Shown here in pieces: positions 1 through 9,789 of a stretch of 64,000 bases of DNA; position 1 is the stretch's first letter; every line of letters begins with the position of its first letter. The stretch covers positions 226,207-290,206 of the forward strand of contig CAVQRC010000026.1 in NCBI GenBank assembly GCA_963715045.1, read 5' to 3'. This DNA is from CAVQRC01 sp963715045 (GTDB lineage Bacteria > Planctomycetota > Planctomycetia > Pirellulales > Lacipirellulaceae). The notes under the pieces were generated by a model. That model was not told where the DNA came from. It did no database searches and saw only the letters and a program-made list of their open reading frames with translations. The translations under genes and the position numbers were made by a program.

Positions 1-2764
1 CCAGATGGTCCTCCAGTTCGGACCAGGCACGGGCAACATCGGCGGCGATTTGCTCGAGCTGCCGCTGCCAGTGACCGACCCAGTCGCCGACGATGTCCGT
101 CGCCGAGTCGGGCACCCCGTGACTGTCGAGTGCCGCCAGGATGAGGTAATCGAGGCGGTGATGACCGGGGTTGGCATCAGGTTCCTCGGCGATGTCGCCG
201 GAGTTTTCCGATTTCGGTTTCTTCCAGGCGTAAGCGAGATTGTCGTAGCTCGGATTCTCTCGGAATCCGGTCAGCCATTCGCTCACTTTGCCTCTGTCGT
301 TGTCGAGCCAGGCATAGAGAAGCATGTCCATGTTGCCGTTCAACGCCCCGTGCACATCGGCTACGGACGGGCTGAGCAGCAGCGCCATATCGGGACGCGT
401 CTCGTACATCATCAACGTCGGCCAGAACGAAAGATGCGCGACAATTTCGTCGCTCTTGGCCATTTCTGACGCGAGACTGAAGGCGATCAGTTCTCCCCAG
501 ACCCCGCCGTTCAGGTACGGCAGCACTTGTTGGACGGCGGCGGTCGTGGCGTCCCGGAAACTGTCGGAGACGAGCCAGTCAGGCAGGACGTCGATGATCT
601 CGTCCGCGATCTGCCCCGTGATGCCGTCCAGTTCGGCCAGCAGTGCTGGAATCTCCGTTACTTCGTCGACCAGCGTGCCGAGCGCGCCGACTCCGTTGCG
701 AACGATCGATTCGACAGCCGAGACAATGTTGTCGCGGTCCGCGTTCGATAGCGCGAAGGAAACGTCTCCTTCGACAAGCGTCCAGTCGACGCCAGGAATG
801 ACATGGAAACTGTAGTCGTGCGAGACGTTGATCTGCCGAAGCAGGTGATCGACCTGCATTCCGACCCACGCGGCAAGTCGCTCACCGGCAGCTTCAATTG
901 CCGGGCCGAGATAGTCGCCTGCCACCTGGGCGATGGATGCGGCAAACGTCTCCCAGGGATCCCATGTGCTGGTTACAAAGCCAAGATCCGCACCCACGTT
1001 CTGCAGGGCGTAGATGTCCGTCGGGCTGAGGGTGTAGGCATCGGGCCCCTTGGCAGTGATCCGCCCGCCGTTCTCATCGGAGAAGACGTTGACGAAGTAG
1101 TCGCCTTCGCCCTCGGGTTTGGGTTCGGTCTCCCAGTAGTGGTCCGGGTAGTGGTCGACAGTTTTCCAGTGGTTGGAGACGAGGTACGCGATGTAGGCGT
1201 CGAGAGTTTCCCGGGCGGCGGCGCGGACCTCGTCGGTCATTCCGGCAGCCGTGTAGGCGTAGTAGACGCCGGCGGTCACACCGACGATGCCATCCTTCGT
1301 GACCGGTTGATTCCGTTCGCGTACATACGTGTCGCCGGAACGAAGGAAGTCGAAGCTGTTGGGATGACGGATCAGCCGATCGGCCCCGTCGAATTCGGCC
1401 CACGTCCGGTCGCGAAGCGTCTCCAGCAGCTCGAGCGTCGCCTGGCTGTCTCCCCGCAGGGCCGTCGTTGCTAGAGCAAGGCCCGTGAAGATCATCCCAT
1501 CATTGATGTCATCGGGTGCGCCATCGCCATTGTGGTTGATGACGAACCCCCAGGCGTCGCGGTGACGGTTCAGAAGATCGAAGTACTCGCGTTCGTCGTA
1601 ACTGAAGGCTTCGATGTCGCGATCACCCGCAGGCAGGCTGGCGAGCGTGGTCCGCGGAGATTGCGAAAGGTAGTCGGCTCCGGGACCACCAATCAGCGAA
1701 TCCGCTTCGCCCGCATCACCATAAAGGACATCGTCGCCAGCATTCCCATGGAGGGTGTCATTCCCCTCACCGCCGAAGATCGTGTCCCGATTGGCGGTGC
1801 CCAACACCGTGTCGTCGCCGCCGCCGGCATAAATCCAGGCCGAAGCGGATACCTCGTGTACGTCGATAAAGTCGTTGTCACCCAGGGCCACGATCTGCAT
1901 GCCCTGCACCACACTGGCGTCAAAGGATCCTCGCAGGAAGTCGGCGTCATACACCTCCAGATAATCGCCGTTGTGGGTAACGCGGATGTGGTCCTGGCCG
2001 TCGGTTCCCCTGATCGAGAGGATCCCCTGGATCATCTCTGCGGCAACACCGGTCGGTTCCCGCTGCGGTCCCGGATCGCCGATCAACTGCAGGGCGAGCT
2101 CGTAGGCACCTGTCCTACCCGGTGAACCACTGTTCGAGTCGAAGGCGTCGTACGACTGATTTCCAAATCCCGAAACGGCCAGGAAGTAAATTCCATCTTC
2201 GGCAAACAGATGGTCGATCAGGGCGTCGTGAGTCCCTTGGTATGTGCCCGTCTCGCCGAACTGGGACTGCCACGTCAGAAAGTCGCTGCCGTCGACTCCG
2301 CCGTCCTTGTTGGCGTCACCCGAGAGATACGGTCCGACACGTGTGCGGCTTCCCGAGGGTAGGGCGAATTCGCGTTGCCAGACGAGAAAATCATCTCCAT
2401 CCACGATGGCGTCGAAATCGAAATCACCCGGCAGTCGGGCGTCGTCGTTCAAAGCCAGCTCTGCTCCATCGGCGTCGAACAGCCGCAGCACGGTATCGGC
2501 CGCAGCCGGATCAAAGCCGTGGGTCGTGGCGGCGACCAGCCGGCTGGTCGCGGTTGCGGAGAACTGGAAGACTTCAAATTCCCGATCTCCCGTCTCAGCA
2601 TCGCCCAGCGTGGAGTGGATCTCGAGTGGCGGCTGCGACTCGTTCGCTAAAGCGAGGTCCTCCAGGACGGTGATCGAGAACATGTCCCGCCGTTCCAGCG
2701 TTTCGACCTGGGATCCCCGGCGGCGATGTGAACCACGTGGTCGGCGATATTTCTTAGCGGTCAT
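1..2764 (-). CDS. Secreted dockerin/RTX-like multidomain protein, 3' end beyond the left edge
   Basis: An open frame of about 921 codons starts at the ATG complementary to 2762-2764 and continues past base 1, so the C terminus is missing. The N terminus is very basic and then carries VETLERRDMFS, the planctomycete LEP/LER-R-ML type motif of exported proteins. Two dockerin-like calcium loops follow (GDFDFDAIVDGDDFLVWQ and GDANKDGGVDGSDFLTWQ, about residues 112-165), set inside a region resembling a pre-peptidase/PPC beta domain. Around residues 310-360 are hemolysin-type Ca2+ nonapeptides (GGGDDTVLG, GGEGNDTLHG, GDDVLYGDAG). The remaining ~550 residues are mostly alpha-helical and I do not recognise them; they include several W/Y-rich stretches and could be a catalytic or glycan-related module. 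Probably extracellular and calcium-binding. It is divergent from the sigma factor to the right. Confidence 0.8.
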   Translation of the reverse strand, partial: MTAKKYRRPRGSHRRRGSQVETLERRDMFSITVLEDLALANESQPPLEIHSTLGDAETGDREFEVFQFSATATSRLVAATTHGFDPAAADTVLRLFDADGAELALNDDARLPGDFDFDAIVDGDDFLVWQREFALPSGSRTRVGPYLSGDANKDGGVDGSDFLTWQSQFGETGTYQGTHDALIDHLFAEDGIYFLAVSGFGNQSYDAFDSNSGSPGRTGAYELALQLIGDPGPQREPTGVAAEMIQGILSIRGTDGQDHIRVTHNGDYLEVYDADFLRGSFDASVVQGMQIVALGDNDFIDVHEVSASAWIYAGGGDDTVLGTANRDTIFGGEGNDTLHGNAGDDVLYGDAGEADSLIGGPGADYLSQSPRTTLASLPAGDRDIEAFSYDEREYFDLLNRHRDAWGFVINHNGDGAPDDINDGMIFTGLALATTALRGDSQATLELLETLRDRTWAEFDGADRLIRHPNSFDFLRSGDTYVRERNQPVTKDGIVGVTAGVYYAYTAAGMTDEVRAAARETLDAYIAYLVSNHWKTVDHYPDHYWETEPKPEGEGDYFVNVFSDENGGRITAKGPDAYTLSPTDIYALQNVGADLGFVTSTWDPWETFAASIAQVAGDYLGPAIEAAGERLAAWVGMQVDHLLRQINVSHDYSFHVIPGVDWTLVEGDVSFALSNADRDNIVSAVESIVRNGVGALGTLVDEVTEIPALLAELDGITGQIADEIIDVLPDWLVSDSFRDATTAAVQQVLPYLNGGVWGELIAFSLASEMAKSDEIVAHLSFWPTLMMYETRPDMALLLSPSVADVHGALNGNMDMLLYAWLDNDRGKVSEWLTGFRENPSYDNLAYAWKKPKSENSGDIAEEPDANPGHHRLDYLILAALDSHGVPDSATDIVGDWVGHWQRQLEQIAADVARAWSELEDHL

Positions 2765-2976
2765 CGTTTGGCCTGCGCGAAAAGTGAAGTCCTGAACAAG
2801 GTCTATTGCTGCCTGCCATTCCCAGCGTGTGCCGCAGTGGAGAGGGGTCGTGGAAAACGGAAGAATTCTGCGAATCGGTTTGTTTGCCGGGAAAACGTGG
2901 TTCGCTAGAATACGCCCGGGCTCAGCCGGCCCAGCCGGGCCGGTCGGCAGAGCGGCGATGCGAAACGGGATTCGGG

Positions 2977-3582
2977 ATGGAAGACACGTCGGCAATTCAG
3001 GCATGCATTGTGCGGCTGCGGTCCGGCGACGCGACGGCGCGGGACTCGCTCATCGATTGCGCTTGCGAGCGGCTCCGCCAGCTCACCCGCCGGATCAAGC
3101 GGGATTATTCCCGGGTCGCCCGCTGGGAGGAAACCGATGACGTGCTGCACAATGCCGTCATGCGGTTGAGCCGCGCGCTGGAGACCGTCGAGCTCAATGA
3201 CGTGGAGCACTTCCTTCGCCTGGCAACGCGACACATCCGTTTCGAGCTCATCGATCTGGCCCGCAAGCATTACGGGCCTCTCGGGATCGGTGCGCATCAT
3301 CAGTCCGCCGATCTCTTACCGGATGAGCAGAATTCACCGCCGCTGGAACCGGAGGGCGAGGGGACGCAGGGCGACGAGTCGATATGGTGGGGGGAATTTC
3401 ACGAACGCGTCGGGCAACTGCCGCCGGGCGAGCGGGAAGTCTTCGAATTCATCTGGTATCAAGGGATGAAGCAGCACGAGGTCGCAGCGCTGCTTGGAAT
3501 TGGCAGAGAAGCCGTGAAGCGGCGCTGGCGGAACGCGCGACTACGGATGCACGATATCGTGGGCGGCGACCGAAGATCCTAA
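2977..3582 (+). CDS. ECF-type RNA polymerase sigma factor
   Basis: A 201-residue protein with sigma region 2 (about residues 10-95; the WEETDDVLHNAVMRL segment is the -10 recognition helix area) and a region 4 helix-turn-helix (about 145-190; LPPGEREVFEFIWYQGMKQ then HEVAALLGIGREAVKRRW). It belongs to the planctomycete ECF group whose genes sit beside Ser/Thr kinases. The start at 2977 is chosen because region 2 begins immediately after it; the frame is open further upstream to 2806 but that part has no sigma homology. The downstream kinase begins 137 bp later on the same strand, so the pair is probably co-expressed or functionally linked, with the kinase modulating sigma activity. That link is inferred from known planctomycete ECF-kinase arrangements. 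Confidence 0.88.
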   Translation: MEDTSAIQACIVRLRSGDATARDSLIDCACERLRQLTRRIKRDYSRVARWEETDDVLHNAVMRLSRALETVELNDVEHFLRLATRHIRFELIDLARKHYGPLGIGAHHQSADLLPDEQNSPPLEPEGEGTQGDESIWWGEFHERVGQLPPGEREVFEFIWYQGMKQHEVAALLGIGREAVKRRWRNARLRMHDIVGGDRRS

Positions 3583-3719
3583 GCGGTGGGCGACGGCAAG
3601 TTGCCGCTATGAAGCGGCAGAATCCACGGCGATCCTGAATGGTCCGTCGTGTACGGCCGCATCCAGATTTCGTCTCCAGCGGCAAACGTTGTTCCTCTTC
3701 AGCTTCAGAGGTCCAAGCT

Positions 3720-6700
3720 ATGAGCTCCGCGGCAGCCGCCAGCAACTTCACTGCAGCTCTTGCCGTGCCCGACGAGTTCCAGGCAGTCTGCGGGCTTTTT
3801 GAAAAGCAACGTTCCGCTGGAGAATCGGCATCGATCGAGCCGCTTGTTGCGCAGTGGCAAGAGCCCGGCCGCGCGGACCTGTTGCGATTCTTGCTAAAAG
3901 TGGAGCTGCTTGTCTGCGAGATCCGAGGAGAAAGAGAGTCGGTCAACAAAGACAGGTACACTCAGCGTTTTCCTGAATATGCGACGCCGATCTGCGAGGC
4001 GTTCGCCTGGAAGGAGCATCTCGACGATGTGCTCGAACAACTAATGGATCGCTGGGAGGAGAGTGGCCAGGATCAGCCGGGATCCCTCGGCGTCGCGGAA
4101 TTGTGCCAGGAGCATCCCGAACTGATGCCCATCGTCCGGCGGCGGATAACGCAGCTGCAGCATGTCAACGCCGCGATTGCGCCGACCTGCGACAGCGACC
4201 CGAGAGTCGGAAGCGGTGGCTTTCACGTGCGCTGCCCCCACTGCCACAGCCCGATCGAGATGGCCCCGGACTCTCTCCTGTCGAACATCGACTGCCCGGC
4301 CTGCAGTGGGCACTTCAGTGTCGCTTCCGAAGGCAGCGACACCCGCGAAGCTCCCACGGTCACGAAGCTCGGGCACTTCGAACTCATTGAACGATTGGGA
4401 ATGGGGGCCTTCGGTACGGTCTGGAAGGCCCGGGACCTGATTCTCGGTCGGACCGTGGCGCTGAAGATCCCTCGCAAAGGCCAACTCGATCTCGCCCAGG
4501 AGGAAAAGTTCATTCGCGAGGCACGGGCCGTCGCCCGGTTGTCGCATCGGAACATCGTGCCCGTTTTCGAAGTCGGTCGAGACAAAGACACCCTGTTCAT
4601 CGTGACCGATTTCATTCGCGGCGTTCCCCTGTCGGAAATGCTGCTCAGTGAACGGGTCAGCCTGCGGGAGGCCGCCCAGCTGACCGCCTGCCTCGCCCGG
4701 GCGCTGCAGCATGCCCACGATGCCGGGATCATCCACCGCGATCTCAAGCCGCAGAACATCATGATCGACGAGCAAGGAGAGCCGCACGTGATGGATTTTG
4801 GCCTCGCGAAGCGCGAGATTGGCGACGTGACGATGACTATTGAAGGAGCCATTCTGGGAACTCCCAGCTACATGTCGCCCGAACAGGCTCGCGGGGAAGG
4901 TCACGAAGCGCGAGCGACCTCAGACATCTACTCGCTCGGCGTCATTCTGTTCCAGCTGCTTACCGGTGAACTTCCGTTTCGCGGCACGGTCCGAATGCTG
5001 ATCCACAAAGCGATTAACGACGAGCCGCCCAGCCCGCGACGCATGGATCTCCGGATTCCCAAAGACTTGGAGACGATTTGCCTGAAGTGTCTCCAGAAGG
5101 AGCCCGAGCGACGTTTCTCGTCAGCAGATCTGCTCGCCGATGAACTTGAGCGGTGGTTACGCGACGAACCGATCCAGACGCGCCCCATTTCACCCGCAGC
5201 CCGCGCAATGCGCTGGTGCAGGAGGAATCCCCTTGTCGCCTCCCTCTCTTCGACGGCCGTCGTGCTGCTATGCACCGTGGCGATCGTGGCGATGAGCGGC
5301 TACGTGCAGAAACGCGAAAAGGAACAGGCCGCCAAAACGGCTGCGAGAATTTCGGACTTCCTCGTCGACCTGTTCGACCAGGATCCCATCTTCTCGGGAC
5401 AAGATGACCTGAAGTTCACCAGCGCGGGCACGTTCGCGAGGCCGAACCCCGATCTCTCCGCCCGCGAGTTGCTCACCCGGGGTTCCCACCGTGTCGAAGC
5501 AGAACTTGCGGGTGAGGCCGAAATCCAAGCCACGTTGATGGAAACGATTGGCCGGGCATTTCGGGGACTGGGCGAATACGACGAGGCGGCCGCGATCCTC
5601 CGCCGGGCCCTTGCCATTCGCAAAGTGAGCCGGCCCGTCGACCCGCTGAAAGTCGCGGAAACGAAATACAATCTTGCCTCGGTGCTGCACTATGCGGGCG
5701 ATTTCCAGCAGGCCGAACAGGTGTACCGCGACGTCCTCGACACGCGGGAGCAACTTCTCGGTCGCGACCATCTGGCCGTTTCGATGACGATGCAATCGCT
5801 GGGACTGCTGCTCACCTCCGAGGCCGAAGGGCAAACTTCCGCGGAAGCCGAAGAGTTGCTCACGGAAGCGGTTGAAATCCGCCGCCGACTCATGGGCGAT
5901 GACCACCAGAGTGTGGCGATCGGATTGGCGGCGGTCGCGGCCTACTACCTCAACTGTGATCGCCAGGAACTGGCGCAGCGGGCAATCGTGGAAGCGTTGA
6001 AGATCTTCGCCGATCACCCGCGGGGTACGGGACCGTCGCCACAGGCAGCGCTCTCGAACTACTTGGCCGGACATCAGGCTCAGGAAGACGGTGACTTCGA
6101 AACAGCGGCCCGCCATCTGGAGAAGTCGGTGCAGGTAGCCCGCCAGCTGTTGGGCGATGAGCACCCCTACGTCGCCTGGGCGATGCACGACTACGCGGCC
6201 GCGTTGAGTGCCAAAGGAGACCGCGAGGCGGCAGCTGAGGTATACGAAGAGGCACTCGTCATCGGCCAGAAGATGCTACCGCGGACGCATACCAAAATCC
6301 TCATGGCCCGGAAGAATCTCGCCCGCCACTATTTACGAATGGGACGCTGGCAGCCTGCAGAGCGGCTGATCCGGCCAGTGATCGAAGATGTCCGTCGCGT
6401 CCACGGAGCCGATTCGATCGAACTGGCCGACTGCCTCGCCGGACTGGCCCAGATCGAGCGGCAGGCAGGCGACTTCGCGGAGTCCGTGCAATCTGCCCGG
6501 CAGGCATTAGAAATCGCGGCCAATCTGTCGCCGCCCGACGCCCTCGAGTTCTACCGGCGAGAGGTCGCGATGAGCCTCCTTGCTGATCACAAACCGGATC
6601 AGGCAATCGTCGTCCTCCGTGAGCGTTTCGACGGCGAGCCGGATTCGGCGGGCGACGCCGCTGCCCCTGACGCTCGACCCGATCTGGAGACGTTCGATCT

Positions 6701-7058
6701 ACTCGGGCGGGCCTACCTGAGCACCGGCAACTGGGACGCGGCAAGGCAAGTCTTTCTCTGTGGGCGGGAGACGGCCCTGAAGGAAAAGAGCGGCGGCTGG
6801 GCAACGAGATTTCGTGCCCTGGAAGCCGAATGCACCGCTAGGGCAGGCGACCTGGCCGCCGCCGAGGAGCCCCTGCGAGCGGCTCACGGCACGCTCGAGA
6901 CGCTTTACGGCGAGAGCGGCGATTGGACCCGCGACGCCGCCAGCGCATTGCATTGGCTCTACAGCGAATTGGGCAGGAGCGAAGACGCAGCGCGGTTTGT
7001 TCCCCCGCCCGCTCAGTCCGAAACCTCGTTGCCCGCCACCGTCGAGAGGGCTCGATAG
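3720..7058 (+). CDS. Serine/threonine protein kinase with zinc ribbon, membrane segment and TPR domain
   Basis: A 1112-residue protein. Order: a helical N-terminal region; a four-cysteine ribbon (CPHCHS from residue 172 and CPACSGHF near 195); a complete Hanks-type kinase domain about 217-485 with glycine loop LGMGAFGTVWKA, catalytic loop HRDLKPQN, DFGLA and the APE-equivalent SPEQA; one transmembrane helix about 505-527 (VASLSSTAVVLLCTVAIVAM); then at least eight tetratricopeptide repeats to the C terminus. The kinase faces the cytoplasm and the TPR part the other side of the membrane. The ATG at 3720 is preferred over the one at 3639 because it has an AGAGG ribosome site 8 bases upstream and the extra 27 residues are low-quality. 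Follows an ECF sigma gene. The last 46 bases overlap the 3' end of the convergent DUF1559 gene. Confidence 0.9.
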   Translation: MSSAAAASNFTAALAVPDEFQAVCGLFEKQRSAGESASIEPLVAQWQEPGRADLLRFLLKVELLVCEIRGERESVNKDRYTQRFPEYATPICEAFAWKEHLDDVLEQLMDRWEESGQDQPGSLGVAELCQEHPELMPIVRRRITQLQHVNAAIAPTCDSDPRVGSGGFHVRCPHCHSPIEMAPDSLLSNIDCPACSGHFSVASEGSDTREAPTVTKLGHFELIERLGMGAFGTVWKARDLILGRTVALKIPRKGQLDLAQEEKFIREARAVARLSHRNIVPVFEVGRDKDTLFIVTDFIRGVPLSEMLLSERVSLREAAQLTACLARALQHAHDAGIIHRDLKPQNIMIDEQGEPHVMDFGLAKREIGDVTMTIEGAILGTPSYMSPEQARGEGHEARATSDIYSLGVILFQLLTGELPFRGTVRMLIHKAINDEPPSPRRMDLRIPKDLETICLKCLQKEPERRFSSADLLADELERWLRDEPIQTRPISPAARAMRWCRRNPLVASLSSTAVVLLCTVAIVAMSGYVQKREKEQAAKTAARISDFLVDLFDQDPIFSGQDDLKFTSAGTFARPNPDLSARELLTRGSHRVEAELAGEAEIQATLMETIGRAFRGLGEYDEAAAILRRALAIRKVSRPVDPLKVAETKYNLASVLHYAGDFQQAEQVYRDVLDTREQLLGRDHLAVSMTMQSLGLLLTSEAEGQTSAEAEELLTEAVEIRRRLMGDDHQSVAIGLAAVAAYYLNCDRQELAQRAIVEALKIFADHPRGTGPSPQAALSNYLAGHQAQEDGDFETAARHLEKSVQVARQLLGDEHPYVAWAMHDYAAALSAKGDREAAAEVYEEALVIGQKMLPRTHTKILMARKNLARHYLRMGRWQPAERLIRPVIEDVRRVHGADSIELADCLAGLAQIERQAGDFAESVQSARQALEIAANLSPPDALEFYRREVAMSLLADHKPDQAIVVLRERFDGEPDSAGDAAAPDARPDLETFDLLGRAYLSTGNWDAARQVFLCGRETALKEKSGGWATRFRALEAECTARAGDLAAAEEPLRAAHGTLETLYGESGDWTRDAASALHWLYSELGRSEDAARFVPPPAQSETSLPATVERAR

Positions 7059-8185
7059 GTCGCCAGTTCGATATCTTCAGCGATGAAATGGACCGCGCCG
7101 TCGCCGTAGAGGAAGTTGCCTCCGCCCAAGTGATCGCTGCGGAAATTCGGGACCCGGTGCGTGTTGGCAGAATTGTTCAACGTGCCCAGGCAATTGGGCT
7201 GCTGGTCGCGGTTATCGAACAGAAAATGAGTCACGGGTGATTTGTTGAGCCGATCCACGGTGGCCGCGAGATGCCCCGCGGATCCCCACTGGAAGTTAGC
7301 AAGGATTCCTGCCACGTTGCCGGAGCCGATCCAATATTGACGCGCGAAGTCGGGCTCAAAGATCGCCTCGGGCATGTCCGGTGTTTCGCAGCCCGGATTC
7401 TGGCAGAGCGACCAATGAGGACCGCCGGCCGCTTCGCCGAGCGCGAACGTCTTGCTCATCCCATCGGTGATGTCCGAAATCGCCACGCGAAGATTGTAGT
7501 CGAACATCCCTCGTTCATTGTCAGGGATTGCTCGCGGTGTCGCGCAGAATGCATCGCTGGCGCCCTTGCTGAATACGTAATCGGTGATCCCCAGTACGTC
7601 TCCGATCGGCGACTCGATGGTGCGGGCACCAAACCGAAAGAACTCGTCCGGCATCGGATTCGGCTTTGTACCGCTCGAAGGACATTCCACCGTTGCGATC
7701 CTTGCGCTGGCCACGGAACTGTCCTGAAAGTACCAGGCCTGGTCGAAATCGTAAGCGTCGGCCAGCGCCGTTTCTTCGAGGTACGCGAGCAACTGCGTGA
7801 AACCGTTGGCGAACACGCCGTCGACGGCGAACAACTGATGGGTCCGCGGATCGGTATCGATGACCGAGCCGATGGGCAGCGTGCGGCGGGCCACTTCATG
7901 ATTGTGGACGGCGATTCCGAGTTGACGAAGATTGTTGACGCACGCCGCGCGGCGACTCGCCTCGCGCGCGGCTTGCACTGCGGGCAGCAGCAAGGCCACG
8001 AGGATGCCGATGATCGCGATGACGACCAGCACTTCCACGAGCGTCAAGCCGGCGGATGCCGGCACGTCCTTGCTCCTCAATGGGTCGGCCCCAAAGAGCC
8101 TCGCCGAGACATATCCAGAAAAGCGTCGCTGAGAAATCTTGCAGGGCGAGCGGACAGGGCGGCGAGGGAGCGAGGGACTGATCAT
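7013..8185 (-). CDS. DUF1559 pseudopilin-like (type II secretion H-type prepilin) protein
   Basis: A 390-residue protein with a class III prepilin signal: a basic leader, then AGLTLVEVLVVIAIIGILVA with the G|L-T-L-V-E cleavage/methylation signature and an uninterrupted hydrophobic helix, followed by AAREASRRAACVNNLRQLGI. The end carries GGGNFLYGDGAVHFI, matching the LxGDGSVRFI-like C-terminal signature of the DUF1559 family, which is hugely expanded in planctomycetes. Its role is unproven; it is thought to be a secreted or pilus-like surface component processed by prepilin peptidase. The start complementary to 8183-8185 is chosen for an AGGA ribosome site; the frame is open further to 8365. 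Convergent with the kinase, overlapping it by 46 bp at the 3' ends. No secretion genes adjoin it, as is usual for these orphans. Confidence 0.9.
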   Translation of the reverse strand: MISPSLPRRPVRSPCKISQRRFSGYVSARLFGADPLRSKDVPASAGLTLVEVLVVIAIIGILVALLLPAVQAAREASRRAACVNNLRQLGIAVHNHEVARRTLPIGSVIDTDPRTHQLFAVDGVFANGFTQLLAYLEETALADAYDFDQAWYFQDSSVASARIATVECPSSGTKPNPMPDEFFRFGARTIESPIGDVLGITDYVFSKGASDAFCATPRAIPDNERGMFDYNLRVAISDITDGMSKTFALGEAAGGPHWSLCQNPGCETPDMPEAIFEPDFARQYWIGSGNVAGILANFQWGSAGHLAATVDRLNKSPVTHFLFDNRDQQPNCLGTLNNSANTHRVPNFRSDHLGGGNFLYGDGAVHFIAEDIELATYRALSTVAGNEVSD

Positions 8186-8648
8186 ACGCGGTCCTGGTTC
8201 GCGGTTTCGACAATCGGAAGAGCTTGCCCCGTCGCCCTTAAGAACCCCTAGACAAAGAATTCTTTCTGCGGTTGAAACTCGTCCGTTTCGAGGATCTCGT
8301 GCGGTGCTGTCAGGTGTTAGAACCACACTCCGGCGGCAACTCGGCGGCAACCGCATGACAAGCAAGACGAATGCAAGTCTTTAGAGCCGATCCCAAAACT
8401 GATTTCAGCAACCGAAATCCCCGGCCGTGGGGCGCGTTGACTCAGGTTCTGGGATAGGTTCTTACTCTCCCAGCGAGAGTGAGCCGGTGCTGGGTTGATC
8501 AAAGGGATCCGATTCTCGGGCTTTGTAGTTGCCTCCGCAAGCACGTGCGGTAGATTGCAAGCACGGGCGATTCGTTCCGCGTCCCTTGAGCCCATGCGTT
8601 TTTGCGCGACTCGGCATCGGCAAGTTCAATCCCATGGCTGAAGCGATC
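8186..8648. other. Divergent intergenic region between DUF1559 and PEP-CTERM genes
   Basis: 463 bp without a credible gene. It must carry promoters for both flanking genes. Small inverted repeats are visible, for example GATTTC/GAAATC near 8400-8420 and ACTCTC/GAGAGT near 8463-8480, but none is followed by a T-run and none is assigned a function. Confidence 0.4.
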
Positions 8649-9764
8649 ATGAGAAGAACGCACTGCGGGTGTCGTTGTGGCTCCAGGATGGTGGCGGCGC
8701 GGGTCTCATTCACCTCCCTATGGATCCTCACGGTGATTAACTGGCTGCCGACCCCAGGCAGGGCGAGCCTCGTGAAATACGAGATTGACGAGGCCAGCAG
8801 TGTGCTCAGCATCGTTGCAGCCGAGTTTGCCGCCGACGCCACCATCGCTTCCGGAACCCGATTTGCCACAAATCTCGGCATCGTTCCCCAGGGGCCCGGC
8901 AGCCTGACCGTCCATCTCTCCGGTACGCTTCAAGCCGACCTCGAAGGCACCACGCTGACGTTTTCTGCCGGCAGCCGGATCAATGCGCTACCCAACGCGA
9001 ACGCCCCAACAGGCGGATACTTGCCGAAGGTCGCTGGTTCGCCGGGCGTCGAAGACAACTTCGGCGGCTTTGCCGCGTTTGTGAGTCCGGCCAATCATCT
9101 CGGCACGTTGGCCCTGCGGGACGCCGCGGCTGACATCGTGTCAGGCACGCTTTCGCCTGGGCAGCCCGCGGATCATCTCGAATTTGGCCTCACCGCAGGC
9201 ATCCTTGAGTACTCGATTCCGATTCTGAAAGACATCGGCCTGACGAGCGAGGAGTTCCTCGACGTGCCGGACCTGGTCGAGCCGGCGCAGAATCAATCCC
9301 CCGAACTGGTCATCGGTTCGATCGACGACACGTTGCACATCCCGTTTCATCTCGATTTCGTGTTCGATCTCGTTGGTGAAGACAACGGTGACAGCCGGCT
9401 CGTGCTCGAAGGCAGCCTCGTGGCGACCCGTTTCGCGACGTCCCGCCCCGGCGACTTCGATGGCAATGGGCGTACCGACGGCGACGACTTTCTCATCTGG
9501 CAAGCGAATTTTGCGACTGCGGGCCCCCACGACCTGGCGACCGGTGACGCCGACGGCGACGCCGACGTGGACGGCGACGACTTCCTCATCTGGCAGGTCA
9601 ACTTCGCGACCGCGGCTCAGGACGAGCCCGTAAGCCGTATGACGGGAACCTCATCTCCGGAAACCCGCGAAATCCCCGAACCCGCCGCGTTGTTCGCCGT
9701 TCTGATCCTGACAGCCTGCGGATGTCTCAAGTACCGCACTTGTCTGAAAGAGGGGGCGGCCTGA
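8649..9764 (+). CDS. Exported protein with tandem dockerin-like repeats and PEP-CTERM tail
   Basis: About 371 residues. The N terminus has a signal peptide (hydrophobic SFTSLWILTVINWLP). The middle (about 50-265) is a beta-rich domain of unknown function. Two dockerin-like calcium loops follow (GDFDGNGRTDGDDFLIWQ and GDADGDADVDGDDFLIWQ), and the C terminus is a PEP-CTERM sorting signal: EIPEPAALFAVLILTACG plus a short basic end. PEP-CTERM proteins are exported and processed by an exosortase-type enzyme; no exosortase is in this window. The start is uncertain: ATGs at 8634 and 8649 are both possible, and the frame is open to 8529. The later one is used because it gives the more normal signal peptide. 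Dockerin-like repeats in planctomycetes are probably not cellulosomal. Confidence 0.82.
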   Translation: MRRTHCGCRCGSRMVAARVSFTSLWILTVINWLPTPGRASLVKYEIDEASSVLSIVAAEFAADATIASGTRFATNLGIVPQGPGSLTVHLSGTLQADLEGTTLTFSAGSRINALPNANAPTGGYLPKVAGSPGVEDNFGGFAAFVSPANHLGTLALRDAAADIVSGTLSPGQPADHLEFGLTAGILEYSIPILKDIGLTSEEFLDVPDLVEPAQNQSPELVIGSIDDTLHIPFHLDFVFDLVGEDNGDSRLVLEGSLVATRFATSRPGDFDGNGRTDGDDFLIWQANFATAGPHDLATGDADGDADVDGDDFLIWQVNFATAAQDEPVSRMTGTSSPETREIPEPAALFAVLILTACGCLKYRTCLKEGAA

Positions 9765-9789
9765 TTTGCGGCAGTCTGTGCCGTGCGGT

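Noticed and set aside
5..2125. Several + strand open frames of 75-220 codons in the first 2.1 kb
   Set aside because: They are antisense to one continuous minus-strand frame with dockerin and calcium-binding motifs; their own translations show no family features.
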